A DNA stretch of 64,000 nt from an uncultured Erysipelotrichaceae bacterium (lineage in GTDB: Bacteria > Bacillota_I > Bacilli_A > RFN20 > CAG-826), in assembly GCA_900316365.1 (NCBI GenBank), contig ONCO01000005.1, forward strand, positions 31,621 to 95,620. The letters run 5' to 3'. Below are positions 32,275 through 41,194 of the stretch, piece by piece (positions within the stretch are counted from its first letter, which is position 1; the number at the start of each line of letters is the position of its first letter). The notes under the pieces are model-generated. The model searched no databases. It had not been told where the DNA came from and saw only the letters and a program-made list of their open reading frames with translations. Made by a program: the position numbers and the translations under genes.

Positions 32275-35159
32275 TATGCATTCTCCTTTGAAGCAACGAC
32301 TTCGGCAGGCTTCTTATTTGCCTTGATGAGGACGATCGTGACGATCGCAGCCCAACCGGCCCATAAGGTCCACGCAGCGATATCCGCTGGGACGAACCAC
32401 TGGAGCCAGGTTTCCTGGACGGTGATGTTGGTAGCTTTTGCGTTGGCAACCGCAAAGAGGATGTTGTGGCAAGCCTGACGGGCATATTTCTTGGCGGTGT
32501 TGGTGGAAAGATCAACGCTGCCGGCGAACTGTTCGAAGCCAGCGAGCCAGCAGTCATTGCCGGCCACGATGCCTGGCTGTTCGGCCATGTAGTCTTCTCT
32601 GAGGTAGTAGTCGGTTAAGCACATACCCTGGAAACCCCATTCGCCACGGAGGACGTTGGTAAGGAGCTCTTTGTAAGCACCGGACCAGGTTCTGCCGACG
32701 CGGTTGAAGGAGGTCATGATGCAACGTGTCTTACCTTCTTCGACGGCAAGCTGGAATGGCTTGAGGTAGATCTGGCGTAAGGCCTGCTCATTGCAGTAGG
32801 TGTATAAACCGGAGGCACGCTGAGTCTCCTGGTCATTGAGGGCGAAATGCTTAACGAAGCAGTTGAGGCCTTTGGTGTTGGCGCCTTGGACGAAGTTCGC
32901 GGCCATGGAGCCAGAGATAAGTGGGTCTTCGCTGTAATATTCGTAGTTACGTCCGCCATATGGGGAACGATGGATGTTGACCGCTGGGCAATAGACGCCG
33001 GTGACGCCCATGTCATTGGCTTCCGCGCCGAAGGCAATACCTTCTCTATAGGCGAGGTCTTTATTCCAAGTGGAGGCGACGTTGATTTCGGCGTTGTAGG
33101 ACATGGCCTTGAGTTTCTCTAACGAGACGTTGGAGAAGTTGAAGCCCTGAGGGCCGTCGAGGTCACGGTTGACGCCTTTGCCGATGGAGTCGGCTTTGTC
33201 GGTCTTATAGCCGCCATGGGAGATGAGGTCATTCATCTCGCTGGTGGTGAGCTGGTTGAGGAGGTCTTCCCAAAGTGGGTCGTCATAGTCAAGTCCAGCC
33301 ATATCGCTAAGGAGGAGGCCACGCTTGGCGATGGTTTCGTTGCCGTCATCATCGATGTCGGTTTCGTAGACGATATTGCCTTCTTCGTCATAGACGATGT
33401 TGCCTTTCTCGTCGCGTTTTTCTTTGTCGAATTCCTTGGTGATCTTGCCGGTGATGACTTCTGGGTCATTCGGATCGGCGGTGAAGACGAGGTCAGCGGT
33501 GGCTCTTCTGACGGTTTCATCAGACGCATTTCTGGCCGCGCCTTTCTCTAAGGATGGGAAGTTGGCGGTGAAGTTATCCGCACGGGTCAAATAGGTGACG
33601 TTCTCATCTTTGCCCTCGGAGTCTTCGAGCTGGTTGACGATGGTCGCACCGGTGATGGCCTTATCGAAGAAGGTGGTCTTGCTTACTTTGTAAGTAAGTG
33701 GGGCGATTTCGCTGACGGTGTGGGAATCCTTGCGGAGTGTGATGGAATAATCACCGGCTTCGAGTTCATAGCCTTTATGGGTGTTGCTATTCTTATCAGC
33801 AAAGTCATAGGAGGCCATGTTCTTGACGTCGAAGGATAAGGAGACGACGTCTTTCTCGCCTGGGGCTAAGAGTTTGGTCTTGCCATATTCGACGAGGTCG
33901 ACTGCGCTCTTTTCGATGCCGCCATTCGTATATGGGGCGGTGTAATAGACTTCGACGACGTCTTTGCCGGCGACATTGCCGGTATTTTCAACCTCGACCT
34001 CGATGTTGATCTTGCCGTCAACTGGGGCGGAGGAGACGTTATTGCTCTTAAGCGACCACTTGAAGGAGGTGTAGCTTAAGCCATAGCCGAATGGGAATTG
34101 GACGGCCTTTTTATATTCGGTTTCCTTATCGAGGAACTTGGTCTCGTAGTAGCGGTAACCGACATAGATGCCTTCGTGGTAGTCAACGTAATAGCCGGAA
34201 GAGAGGTTTGGATATTTCTGGGTGTAATAAGCGCCGGCAGCACGGGAGGCTGGGGAGCTTAAGTTGTCATAGGCCCAGGTATCGACGGTGCGACCGCTTG
34301 GGTTGACGGTGCCCCTTAAGGCTTTGCCGACTTCATTCATGGCATAAGCGCCTGGATGGCCGATCCAGAGGATGGCGTCGACGTCGAGTTCTTCGAGATA
34401 TCCGAGCTCGATTGGGTTAGCGGCGTTAAGGCAGACGATGACTTTGCCGAAATTTTGCTTGGCAAGCCTTAAAAGACCCTTCTCCCTTTCGGAGAGGATT
34501 AAGTAATTCTTCTGGCCTTCGGCATTCGCGGTTTCGCTTGCGCCTCCGGTAGGAAGGTCGCTACCTTCGCCGGCGAGACGGCCGATATTGACGATGGCGA
34601 TATCCGAGAAAGCCTTCGCGGAGGACATCTTGCCTTCGTAAAGGTCAGTTGGGAGTTCTGGGATCGCGCCGATGAAGTTACCCATCATGGTGTTACCGAA
34701 GTTGGTGTCCACCTTAGAGGAGTTGTCCTTCATGAGCTTGATGAGCTCGTCATTCACGATGATGTGATTGGAAGAGTAGGCGGTGAGGTAGGTCTCTGGA
34801 TTCTCATGGTCAGAATCACCAGAGCCGGTGCCACCGTAGAACGGATAGACCGTGTTATAGCCCATGACGTTGACTTTGATGTCTTCGCTTGGGTTTGCTG
34901 CGCCGAGAGGGAGGGCGTTGTTCCGATTCCTTAAGAGAACCATCGATTCGTCCTGAATCTCATCGACGACTTTAGACGCGTTGTCATATGGGCTTCCTTC
35001 CACGCCGATATCACTCGCTCTCTTAAGGCCGGAGCCGGAGAGGTAGGTGGTGATGGTGGAACGGAAAGGCCCTAAAGCAAGCGCATTAATGGTCGCGAGT
35101 AAACCGGCTGTGACGACTAGTCCGATACCGTGACCGATTGCGAAACCTTTCTTTTTCAT
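32274..35159 (-). CDS. Membrane-anchored GH3 beta-glycosidase with reversed domain order
   Basis: A 961-residue enzyme. It begins with an uncleaved membrane segment (GIGLVVTAGLLATINALAL) and ends with a second one (TLWAGWAAIVTIVLIKAN), so both ends are in the membrane. The GH3 C-terminal alpha/beta sandwich comes first (about 65-290), then an FnIII-like domain (about 340-480), an acidic insertion (about 560-620) and last the GH3 TIM barrel (about 640-900). Barrel motifs include FVKHFALNDQETQR, RNYEYYSEDP and the nucleophile Asp in MCLTDYYLR (around 850). This swapped order is known from Ruminococcus albus and Butyrivibrio enzymes. The partner esterase gene follows with a one-base overlap. GGAGGAAACC precedes the start. 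Confidence 0.92.
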   Translation of the reverse strand: MKKKGFAIGHGIGLVVTAGLLATINALALGPFRSTITTYLSGSGLKRASDIGVEGSPYDNASKVVDEIQDESMVLLRNRNNALPLGAANPSEDIKVNVMGYNTVYPFYGGTGSGDSDHENPETYLTAYSSNHIIVNDELIKLMKDNSSKVDTNFGNTMMGNFIGAIPELPTDLYEGKMSSAKAFSDIAIVNIGRLAGEGSDLPTGGASETANAEGQKNYLILSEREKGLLRLAKQNFGKVIVCLNAANPIELGYLEELDVDAILWIGHPGAYAMNEVGKALRGTVNPSGRTVDTWAYDNLSSPASRAAGAYYTQKYPNLSSGYYVDYHEGIYVGYRYYETKFLDKETEYKKAVQFPFGYGLSYTSFKWSLKSNNVSSAPVDGKINIEVEVENTGNVAGKDVVEVYYTAPYTNGGIEKSAVDLVEYGKTKLLAPGEKDVVSLSFDVKNMASYDFADKNSNTHKGYELEAGDYSITLRKDSHTVSEIAPLTYKVSKTTFFDKAITGATIVNQLEDSEGKDENVTYLTRADNFTANFPSLEKGAARNASDETVRRATADLVFTADPNDPEVITGKITKEFDKEKRDEKGNIVYDEEGNIVYETDIDDDGNETIAKRGLLLSDMAGLDYDDPLWEDLLNQLTTSEMNDLISHGGYKTDKADSIGKGVNRDLDGPQGFNFSNVSLEKLKAMSYNAEINVASTWNKDLAYREGIAFGAEANDMGVTGVYCPAVNIHRSPYGGRNYEYYSEDPLISGSMAANFVQGANTKGLNCFVKHFALNDQETQRASGLYTYCNEQALRQIYLKPFQLAVEEGKTRCIMTSFNRVGRTWSGAYKELLTNVLRGEWGFQGMCLTDYYLREDYMAEQPGIVAGNDCWLAGFEQFAGSVDLSTNTAKKYARQACHNILFAVANAKATNITVQETWLQWFVPADIAAWTLWAGWAAIVTIVLIKANKKPAEVVASKENA

Positions 35160-35194
35160 TGGTTTCCTCCTTTGTGGGGAAACTCTAAAAGAAG

Positions 35195-35212
35195 GTTGAA
35201 AGGGCTTTCAAC
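35195..35212. promoter_or_regulatory. cre-like perfect palindrome upstream of the GH3 gene
   Basis: GTTGAAAGGGCTTTCAAC is an 18-bp sequence with perfect 8-bp arms. TTGAAAGGGCTTTCAA fits the CcpA catabolite-response consensus WTGAAARCGYTTTCWN except for G instead of C in the centre. On the minus strand its TTGAAA could serve as a -35 element 17 bp from TTAGAG, so binding would repress the GH3-esterase operon. Confidence 0.6.
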
Positions 35213-35248
35213 GAAGTAAGCACGAACTTGTGGTTTAGGTTCGCGAAC

Positions 35249-36625
35249 TTAATTCTCGATCGGAAGGATGAGCGAGGCGATGAATTGGTCGTCCTCAGTG
35301 TAGAAACGGACCTTGCCGCCGTATTTGCGCATGGTGGCCACGATGCTCTTGGTGCCATAGCCATGGTATTTGCCGTCTTTGGAGGTGGAAGGGAGTTTTT
35401 GGGAGCCTTTGAAGTCGACTTTCCCAGCGTAATAGTTGCGGCATTCGATGGAGAGGAAGCCTTGTTTCTCTTCGATGGTCAAAGATATGAGGCGCTTTTC
35501 ATCCTCTTCGATGTGGTTGGCCGCGTTGATGGCGTTATCCAAAAGATTGGTGAAGATAGAGAAGATATCAACTTCGTCAAGGTCGTTAAGTCTTTTCGCG
35601 TCGGCGACGACGGTCATGGTGACATGGCTTTGATTCAGGTAGATGGATTCGTGGGACAAGACGACGTTAAGCGCGTCGCAGTCGGTCTTGAAGGTGTTGT
35701 CGTAGATGCGGAGGGAATCCTGGATCTCCAAAAGCTTATCGATGTCCTCATTATGTTCGTTCTTGGTCAAAAGGCGGATTTGCTTTCTGAGGTCATGGCA
35801 TTTGATGTTAACGAGCTCGACGTTCTCTTTGACCATCTCATAAGAATGGAGTTGGTTTTTGTAATAACGCTTCTCCTCCGCTCCGCGCATAGCCTCCATC
35901 TTATTGGTGACATAGCTCCTTAAGATCGCGGCGATCATTAAGCAGACGAAGAGGGCGAAGGCGCAGAAGATGAGTGATAAGTTGTGGGTGGCCCAATTCT
36001 CATAGACGGTCCTGAGGGTGTTGAAGACGACAACGACGAGGATAGTCAAAATCGAGATGCCGATTAAGCTGCGGTCGATGGAGAAATCGAAATGGCTGTA
36101 GCTGACTTTCTCGGTGAAGAAATAATGGGTCAAGACGAGGAGGAGGGAGAAAACGGCGACGTAGATCAGGTTGCTGATTACGAAGTTCGGGAGCATCTCG
36201 GTGCCGACCCACTTCTGAATGAGGGGGTTGGTGAAATTGGTGTAGAGATTGCTAAGCTGATAGCAGCCATGCTGGATGATATAGGCCATCGTGATGACGA
36301 TGACGTATTTTGGCTTCTTAATTTCATAGAGGAAATAGAAGCAGGCGGCGATGACAAAGAACTGGAAAAGGTAGAAAGGGATGTTGAATAACTCCCAAAG
36401 CATGCTTCCGTTAGGGACGAAGATGTGATTGAAGATGACGTATTGGTCGAGGATGGCGAAGATTACAGCGTCCGCGATCATGATGAGCAAAGTGATGACC
36501 ATGCGGATAAGGAAATGGGGACGCCTTTTCTCTCTTTTGACCTGGACCATCATCCCGGCGAAGATCATCAATCCGAAGATGAGTAAGTTAGCCAAATCGT
36601 ATGGCAGGAAATCTTTGAAGATCAT
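35249..36625 (-). CDS. AgrC-like sensor histidine kinase (GHKL)
   Basis: A 458-residue kinase. Six to seven membrane segments fill the first 210 residues, as in peptide-sensing AgrC/ComD kinases. The cytoplasmic part has the phospho-acceptor region NIKCHDLRKQIRLL, the N-box FTNLLDNAINAANH and G-box HGYGTKSIVATMRKYGG of GHKL ATPases. It overlaps the response-regulator gene by 4 bp and lies just upstream of the GH3 gene, so it may respond to a peptide or sugar. The ligand cannot be told from sequence. Confidence 0.88.
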   Translation of the reverse strand: MIFKDFLPYDLANLLIFGLMIFAGMMVQVKREKRRPHFLIRMVITLLIMIADAVIFAILDQYVIFNHIFVPNGSMLWELFNIPFYLFQFFVIAACFYFLYEIKKPKYVIVITMAYIIQHGCYQLSNLYTNFTNPLIQKWVGTEMLPNFVISNLIYVAVFSLLLVLTHYFFTEKVSYSHFDFSIDRSLIGISILTILVVVVFNTLRTVYENWATHNLSLIFCAFALFVCLMIAAILRSYVTNKMEAMRGAEEKRYYKNQLHSYEMVKENVELVNIKCHDLRKQIRLLTKNEHNEDIDKLLEIQDSLRIYDNTFKTDCDALNVVLSHESIYLNQSHVTMTVVADAKRLNDLDEVDIFSIFTNLLDNAINAANHIEEDEKRLISLTIEEKQGFLSIECRNYYAGKVDFKGSQKLPSTSKDGKYHGYGTKSIVATMRKYGGKVRFYTEDDQFIASLILPIEN

Positions 36626-37350
36626 TTTTCTCCTCCTTTCCCCAAGACATAATCCATGAATTGCTCAGTGAATTCTTTCTTCCTTGGGTGGGAAATAAGC
36701 AAAACCTCGTCTCCGATGTAGAGGTTATAGTTCTCGATGCGCTTCACGAAGGCTGGGTTGATGAGGTAGCACTTGTTGCACTGCATGAAGTGATAAGGCG
36801 CGAAGGTCTTTAAGCAGTTCTTCAAGGTGTCGTTGACCTCAAGAACGCCATTGAGGGAATGGTAGGTGATCTTATGGGAGACGACCTCAATGTAGACGAG
36901 CTTATTCACATCGATGACGGCCATGCCGGACCTGGTGCTTATGATAACGTTCTTGGCTTTGCCTTTGACGATTTCATGCATCAATCGGTCCATTTTCATC
37001 ACAAATTGTGGATAGGTGACCGGCTTTAGGATGTAGTCGAAGGCTTTGACCTCATACCCTTTATAGACGAGCTTGGCCATGTTGGTGACGAAGAGCAGTG
37101 GGACCTCGTCATCTATTTCCCTAAGCTTTGCGGCTGCGCTCATGCCGTCTAGTTTGCCTTCACCCAAAAGCACGTCCATGAAGACGGCTTGGTATTGGTT
37201 CTCGTAATGGGAGAGGAAATCTTCCGCGGAGACGAAGAAATGGGCGTCGAAAGAAACGCGTTTCTCGCTTTCGTAACGCCTTAAGAAGGAGATGGCTAAG
37301 TCTTTTGTTTCTGGGCTGTCTTCAACCCATGCGATGGAGATTTTGCTCAT
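36622..37350 (-). CDS. LytTR-family response regulator
   Basis: A 242-residue regulator. The receiver domain (1-125) carries the acidic pair in WVEDS, the phospho-acceptor Asp in AVFMDVLLGEG and the Lys in FDYILKPV. The C-terminal LytTR DNA-binding domain includes VNKLVYIEVVSHKITYH and MQCNKCYLINPAFV. It pairs with the overlapping AgrC-like kinase. No Shine-Dalgarno sequence is seen before the ATG. Confidence 0.9.
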   Translation of the reverse strand: MSKISIAWVEDSPETKDLAISFLRRYESEKRVSFDAHFFVSAEDFLSHYENQYQAVFMDVLLGEGKLDGMSAAAKLREIDDEVPLLFVTNMAKLVYKGYEVKAFDYILKPVTYPQFVMKMDRLMHEIVKGKAKNVIISTRSGMAVIDVNKLVYIEVVSHKITYHSLNGVLEVNDTLKNCLKTFAPYHFMQCNKCYLINPAFVKRIENYNLYIGDEVLLISHPRKKEFTEQFMDYVLGKGGEK

Positions 37351-37417
37351 ATATACATTTAGATTTATTGCACTTTCGGGGCGCGCTGGCGAGAGAAAAA
37401 ACTTTTTAGTTTTGAGA

Positions 37418-37437
37418 CGGCCTTAAGGCCGATTTTT
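37418..37437 (+). terminator. Terminator-like palindrome
   Basis: CGGCC-TTAA-GGCCG followed by ATTTTTATT on the plus strand. Both flanking genes run on the minus strand, so it ends no known transcript; it may work poorly in the other direction or be a leftover. Confidence 0.4.
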
Positions 37438-37482
37438 ATTAAATTTGCTTCAAAAGAATAGCTACTCTGGCGGTCTCAGAAC

Positions 37483-38757
37483 TCAAATGTATTCCAAAGG
37501 CAAACAAACCAAGTTGTCTCGCAAAAAGGTCTTTTCGCCGATCGTACAAAGTATGACTCCTGTTTTGCGGTGTTTTCCGATTTCTTTGTCGAGGACATCG
37601 AAATAGGATGCCATTGACGCTTTCGGGGAGGCCGTTTCCTTGATCTCGATTGGGTACAAATCGTCCCCTTCTTGGATAATGAGGTCGATTCCCCCTTCGA
37701 CAGATTCTTCTATAACGCCATTTTCCGTCTCGACTCTTGTCTTCTTTCTGTCTTTTCCGCGGTAATAAAACACCGAGAAGTCGTACTTTAATCCGCGGTT
37801 AGAATATGTCTTTATGATTTCATTGACTACGAACGTCTCGAATAAGGCGCCGGACATTGATCCGTTCCTTGCGGTCTCTGGAGTGAGCCATCTAGACAAA
37901 TAACAAGCTAATCCGGTGTCGCGGAAATAGATTTTTGGCGACTTGATTGCTCGATTTAAATGTGAAGAGTAGTAGGGCTTGAGGAGATAGACGATTCCGC
38001 TGCGCTCAAGAATGGAGACCCATTCACTGATGGTTTTCGCGTCAACACCAACTTCGTTTGCGATTGAAGTGTAGGAGAGCACATTGCCAGTTCTGCAGGC
38101 GATCGAAGTCATGAACTTGGAGAAGGTCATTATGTTCTTAGCGCTGATGAGGTCAGCCACATCTCGCTCTATATATGTATTTACATATGACTGGTAAAAG
38201 TCCTCCCATTCTTTATCTGGGTTTTCGTAAAGTTCTGGATATTGACCGCGATGGATGACGTTCCAGACGTCTTTATATGGTTTGAGTTCTTTTTCTCTCG
38301 AGGAAATGTATTCGTCGTTAGGGAGGAACCTTTCGTCAAACGGGACGTCGAAGATTTCTCTTAAGGAGAGGCCATTAATCTCGTTTGTGCTGACTCTGCC
38401 GGCAAGCGTTTCCTCGCCTGCGTGGAGTTTGAGCTTTTGGGATCCAGATAACACGTAGGAAGAATAGCCTAGGTTGTCATAGCTGATTTTGTCTTTGATT
38501 GCTTCGAAAATAGAGGGCGCTTTTTGTGCTTCGTCGATGAATAGTGGTGTGCCGCTGTTATTGAGGAATCCGGCTTCATCCTCCAACGCAGCCATCCTTA
38601 TGATTTTATTGTCAAAGTTTACCTTTTTCGCATCAGGAAAAAGGTGGTTGCATAATGTGGATTTGCCGACTTGTCTTGCGCCGTTGATCGAAAGGCAGAT
38701 GTTGTTCTTGAAACGTTTCTCGAGAACGGGGGCGATATGACGCTTAATGGTATACAT
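37483..38757 (-). CDS. AAA_14/DUF4143 ATPase
   Basis: A 424-residue protein of the large DUF4143 group. The AAA_14 domain has Walker A INGARQVGKSTLCNHLF and Walker B GTPLFIDEAQKAP, with LSGSQKLKL downstream. The second half holds a winged-helix part (SYTSIANEVGVDAKTISEWV) and the DUF4143 nuclease-like fold (YYRGKDRKKTRVE...GGIDLIIQEGDDLYPIEIKE). The role is unknown; such genes are variable between strains and often near mobile or defence genes. Its codon use is more AT-rich than that of its metabolic neighbours. GGAGGAAGACC precedes the start. Confidence 0.88.
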   Translation of the reverse strand: MYTIKRHIAPVLEKRFKNNICLSINGARQVGKSTLCNHLFPDAKKVNFDNKIIRMAALEDEAGFLNNSGTPLFIDEAQKAPSIFEAIKDKISYDNLGYSSYVLSGSQKLKLHAGEETLAGRVSTNEINGLSLREIFDVPFDERFLPNDEYISSREKELKPYKDVWNVIHRGQYPELYENPDKEWEDFYQSYVNTYIERDVADLISAKNIMTFSKFMTSIACRTGNVLSYTSIANEVGVDAKTISEWVSILERSGIVYLLKPYYSSHLNRAIKSPKIYFRDTGLACYLSRWLTPETARNGSMSGALFETFVVNEIIKTYSNRGLKYDFSVFYYRGKDRKKTRVETENGVIEESVEGGIDLIIQEGDDLYPIEIKETASPKASMASYFDVLDKEIGKHRKTGVILCTIGEKTFLRDNLVCLPLEYI

Positions 38758-38792
38758 GGTCTTCCTCCTTTTCCTTTATTGGTCGCGAAGAC

Positions 38793-38831
38793 ATTATAAC
38801 ACCTTTCTGACTTTTTAGGAATCAGATTCCT
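38793..38831 (-). promoter_or_regulatory. Promoter with overlapping palindrome for the DUF4143 gene
   Basis: On the minus strand TTCCTA (38821-38816) and a perfect TATAAT (38798-38793) are 17 bp apart. The -35 lies within the palindrome AGGAATCAGATTCCT (38817-38831), a likely repressor site. Confidence 0.55.
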
Positions 38832-38990
38832 GAAAAGACAAAGGTTCGACTACATCGAATGATTTTCGCCTAAAATTGCTAAATTATCGTCTAAAAAGCC
38901 AATATGCGGTCAGGATTTTCCGCCTTAAAAAGAATGAATGACCAGTCCAAAAACTTATGTTGGTCATATTTTTATAAGGCTTTAGGTCCC

Positions 38991-38996
38991 TATAAT
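38991..38996 (+). promoter_or_regulatory. -10 hexamer of the phosphofructokinase gene
   Basis: A perfect TATAAT lies 18 bases before the ATG at 39015. A GGTG purine site lies between them. This placement rules out in-frame starts further upstream. Confidence 0.5.
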
Positions 38997-39014
38997 ATGG
39001 CAAAGGTGAAAATC

Positions 39015-40193
39015 ATGAATAAAAAAGCAGTAGTCTATTTCCAGTCTGGTGGCCCGACCGCGGTCATCAATTCCTCTTTATGCGGTTGGCTTGAAGAAGC
39101 CTTGAAACACGATGAGATCGGCGAGATCTATGGTGCGCGTTATGGCGTCCTTGGTCTTATCCACGATGACCTCATCTCCCTTCGTTCCTTGAGCGAAGAA
39201 GACCGCAAATTAATGCGTCAGACCCCAGGCGCCGTCACTGGCAGCGCCAGATTAAAGCTCAAAGACAACAAAGACGGTTATTACGAAGCTATCGAAGAGA
39301 CCGTTAAGAAACACAATATCGGCGCGATCTTCGTCAATGGTGGCAACGACTCCATGGACACCTGCGCCAAACTCGGCGCTTTCTTCAAAGACAAAGGCGT
39401 TTCCGTTATCGGTGTTCCAAAGACCGTCGACAATGACTTGATGGGTATGGACCATTGCCCAGGTTTCCCATCCGCCTGCCGTTCCGTCATGAGCGATGTC
39501 AAAGCCATCTCCGTCGACTGCAAAGCCTATGAGAAGGGCAGAGTCACCATCGTCGAGACCATGGGTAGAGACGCCGGTTGGATCGCCGCGAGCACCGCGC
39601 TTGTCGATGGCGGTTTAGCCCCAGACCTCGTCTATCTCCCAGAAATGAAGTTCGAGATCGATGAATTCCTCGCGAAGGTCAAAGCCTTATTCGAGAAGCA
39701 GGGCAAAGTCTTAGTCGTCATCTCCGAAGGTATCGCCGTTCCTAGAAACGATAGCAAGACCGACTCCTTCGGCCATATCAACCTTGAAGGCGCTGCTTCC
39801 GCTTTAGCGGCCATCGTCGAAGAGAAACTCGACATCAGAACCCGTTCCATCGCCTTCTCCCTCCTTACCCGCGCCGACTGGAGCAATATCTCCAAGACCG
39901 ACAGCGATGAGGCCTACCTTTTAGGCAAAGAAGCCTGCAAGGCTTATCTCGATGGTAAAACCGCCGTTGCCCCAACTGTCCAGAGAGTTTCCTCTAAGCC
40001 ATATTCCATCAAGATCGAAACCCGTCCGACTGCCGATTTGGCCAACTATGTTAAGACCTTCCCAGCCGAATGGATCAAAGAGCCAGGAAAGATCGACGAA
40101 GAAGCCTATGCCGAATACCTTCTCCCTCTCCTTGAAGGTGAGATGGATATCGCCATGGAAAAAGGCATGCCAAAAGCCCTCAAGCTCTTCTAA
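39015..40193 (+). CDS. 6-phosphofructokinase, probably diphosphate-dependent
   Basis: A 392-residue PFK. PKTVDND has Lys where ATP enzymes have Gly (PGTIDND), and GGNDSMDT has Asp where ATP enzymes have Gly; both mark pyrophosphate-type PFKs. The first Asp of the usual GGDDS is Asn here. It phosphorylates fructose 6-phosphate using PPi, saving ATP and allowing reversibility, as in many gut anaerobes. The start is set at 39015 (MNKKAVVYFQSGGPTAV), where the family begins and just after the promoter. A terminator follows. Confidence 0.88.
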   Translation: MNKKAVVYFQSGGPTAVINSSLCGWLEEALKHDEIGEIYGARYGVLGLIHDDLISLRSLSEEDRKLMRQTPGAVTGSARLKLKDNKDGYYEAIEETVKKHNIGAIFVNGGNDSMDTCAKLGAFFKDKGVSVIGVPKTVDNDLMGMDHCPGFPSACRSVMSDVKAISVDCKAYEKGRVTIVETMGRDAGWIAASTALVDGGLAPDLVYLPEMKFEIDEFLAKVKALFEKQGKVLVVISEGIAVPRNDSKTDSFGHINLEGAASALAAIVEEKLDIRTRSIAFSLLTRADWSNISKTDSDEAYLLGKEACKAYLDGKTAVAPTVQRVSSKPYSIKIETRPTADLANYVKTFPAEWIKEPGKIDEEAYAEYLLPLLEGEMDIAMEKGMPKALKLF

Positions 40194-40209
40194 TAAAAGC
40201 CCTATCACT

Positions 40210-40245
40210 AAAGAGGGAGAGTACTTCTCTTCCTCTTTTTTTATT
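40210..40245 (+). terminator. Terminator of the phosphofructokinase gene
   Basis: AAGAGG-GAGAG pairs with CTCTT-CCTCTT, followed by seven T. Confidence 0.85.
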
Positions 40246-40276
40246 TTTGTGTATTGTGTTCACGGAGGTCGCCAAT

Positions 40277-41194
40277 ATGAAAGACAAATCACTAGTAGAC
40301 GTAATTGGGAACACCCCATTAATCCGTCTCTTCAATATCGAAACCGAATTAGGGCTTAACTCCAAAATATACGCGAAATTAGAAAGAACCAACCCAACTG
40401 GGTCCATCAAGGATAGGGCCGCCGCGGAGATGATTAAAGCCGCGATGAGGGCCCAAAAAATTAACAAGGACACCATCATCATTGAGCCAACTTCAGGCAA
40501 CACGGGTATCGGTTTAGCCTCAATCTGCGCTTCCCTCGGGCTTAAGCTTTTCCTCTTCATGCCAGCTAATTGCTCCATTGAAAGAGTGAAGATGATGAGG
40601 GCCTTAGGAGCCGAATGCGTCCTTATCTCTGAAGGCGGTATGGCGGGCTGCATCGCCGCGGCTAATGAACTCGCCGAGAAGAATAAGAACAGCTTCATTC
40701 CAATGCAGTTCGAGAATGAGGCCAATGTCGCCGCCCACTATAACGGAACCGGCCCTGAGATCTATAAGGACTTAGATGGCAAAGTCGATATCTTCGTCTC
40801 TGCCTTCGGTACGGGCGGTACCCTTACCGGCGTTAGCAAGTATTTAAAGGAAAAAGGAGTCAATTTGTATGCGGTTGGCGTTGAGCCGGCTGGTTCTCCT
40901 TTCGTCAGCGAAGGCAAGAAAGGCCCACATAAGATTCAGGGTATCGGCGCGGGTTTCAAACCAGCCATCCTTGACCTTGATGTCGTCGATGAAATCATGA
41001 CCATCGAAGACGAGGAAGCTTATTACTTCGCTAGACTCCTCGCTAAGAAAGAAGGATGCTTCGTAGGCATTTCTAGCGGCGCAAACCTCGCCGCTGCGGT
41101 AAAATTAGCGAAGAAGTACCCAGATAAGAACATCGTCACCGTCTTACCAGACAATGGCGAAAGGTATCTCTCCGTGGAGGGGTTATATGAATGA
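40277..41194 (+). CDS. cysK: Cysteine synthase A
   Basis: A 305-residue PLP enzyme converting O-acetylserine and sulfide to cysteine. The PLP lysine is in NPTGSIKDRAA, the substrate loop is EPTSGNTGIGLA and the phosphate-binding loop FGTGGTLTGV. GGAGG precedes the ATG at 40277. The gene overlaps cysE by 8 bp, linking the two steps of cysteine synthesis. Confidence 0.95.
   Translation: MKDKSLVDVIGNTPLIRLFNIETELGLNSKIYAKLERTNPTGSIKDRAAAEMIKAAMRAQKINKDTIIIEPTSGNTGIGLASICASLGLKLFLFMPANCSIERVKMMRALGAECVLISEGGMAGCIAAANELAEKNKNSFIPMQFENEANVAAHYNGTGPEIYKDLDGKVDIFVSAFGTGGTLTGVSKYLKEKGVNLYAVGVEPAGSPFVSEGKKGPHKIQGIGAGFKPAILDLDVVDEIMTIEDEEAYYFARLLAKKEGCFVGISSGANLAAAVKLAKKYPDKNIVTVLPDNGERYLSVEGLYE

Noticed and set aside
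35228..35923. Plus-strand 231-codon ORF opposite the histidine kinase
   Set aside because: The minus frame encodes conserved kinase motifs; the plus frame is an open shadow of biased codons.
38904..39014. N-terminal extension of the phosphofructokinase reading frame
   Set aside because: A perfect TATAAT lies at 38991-38996 inside the extension, and the PFK family starts at MNKKAVVYF, so translation must begin at 39015.
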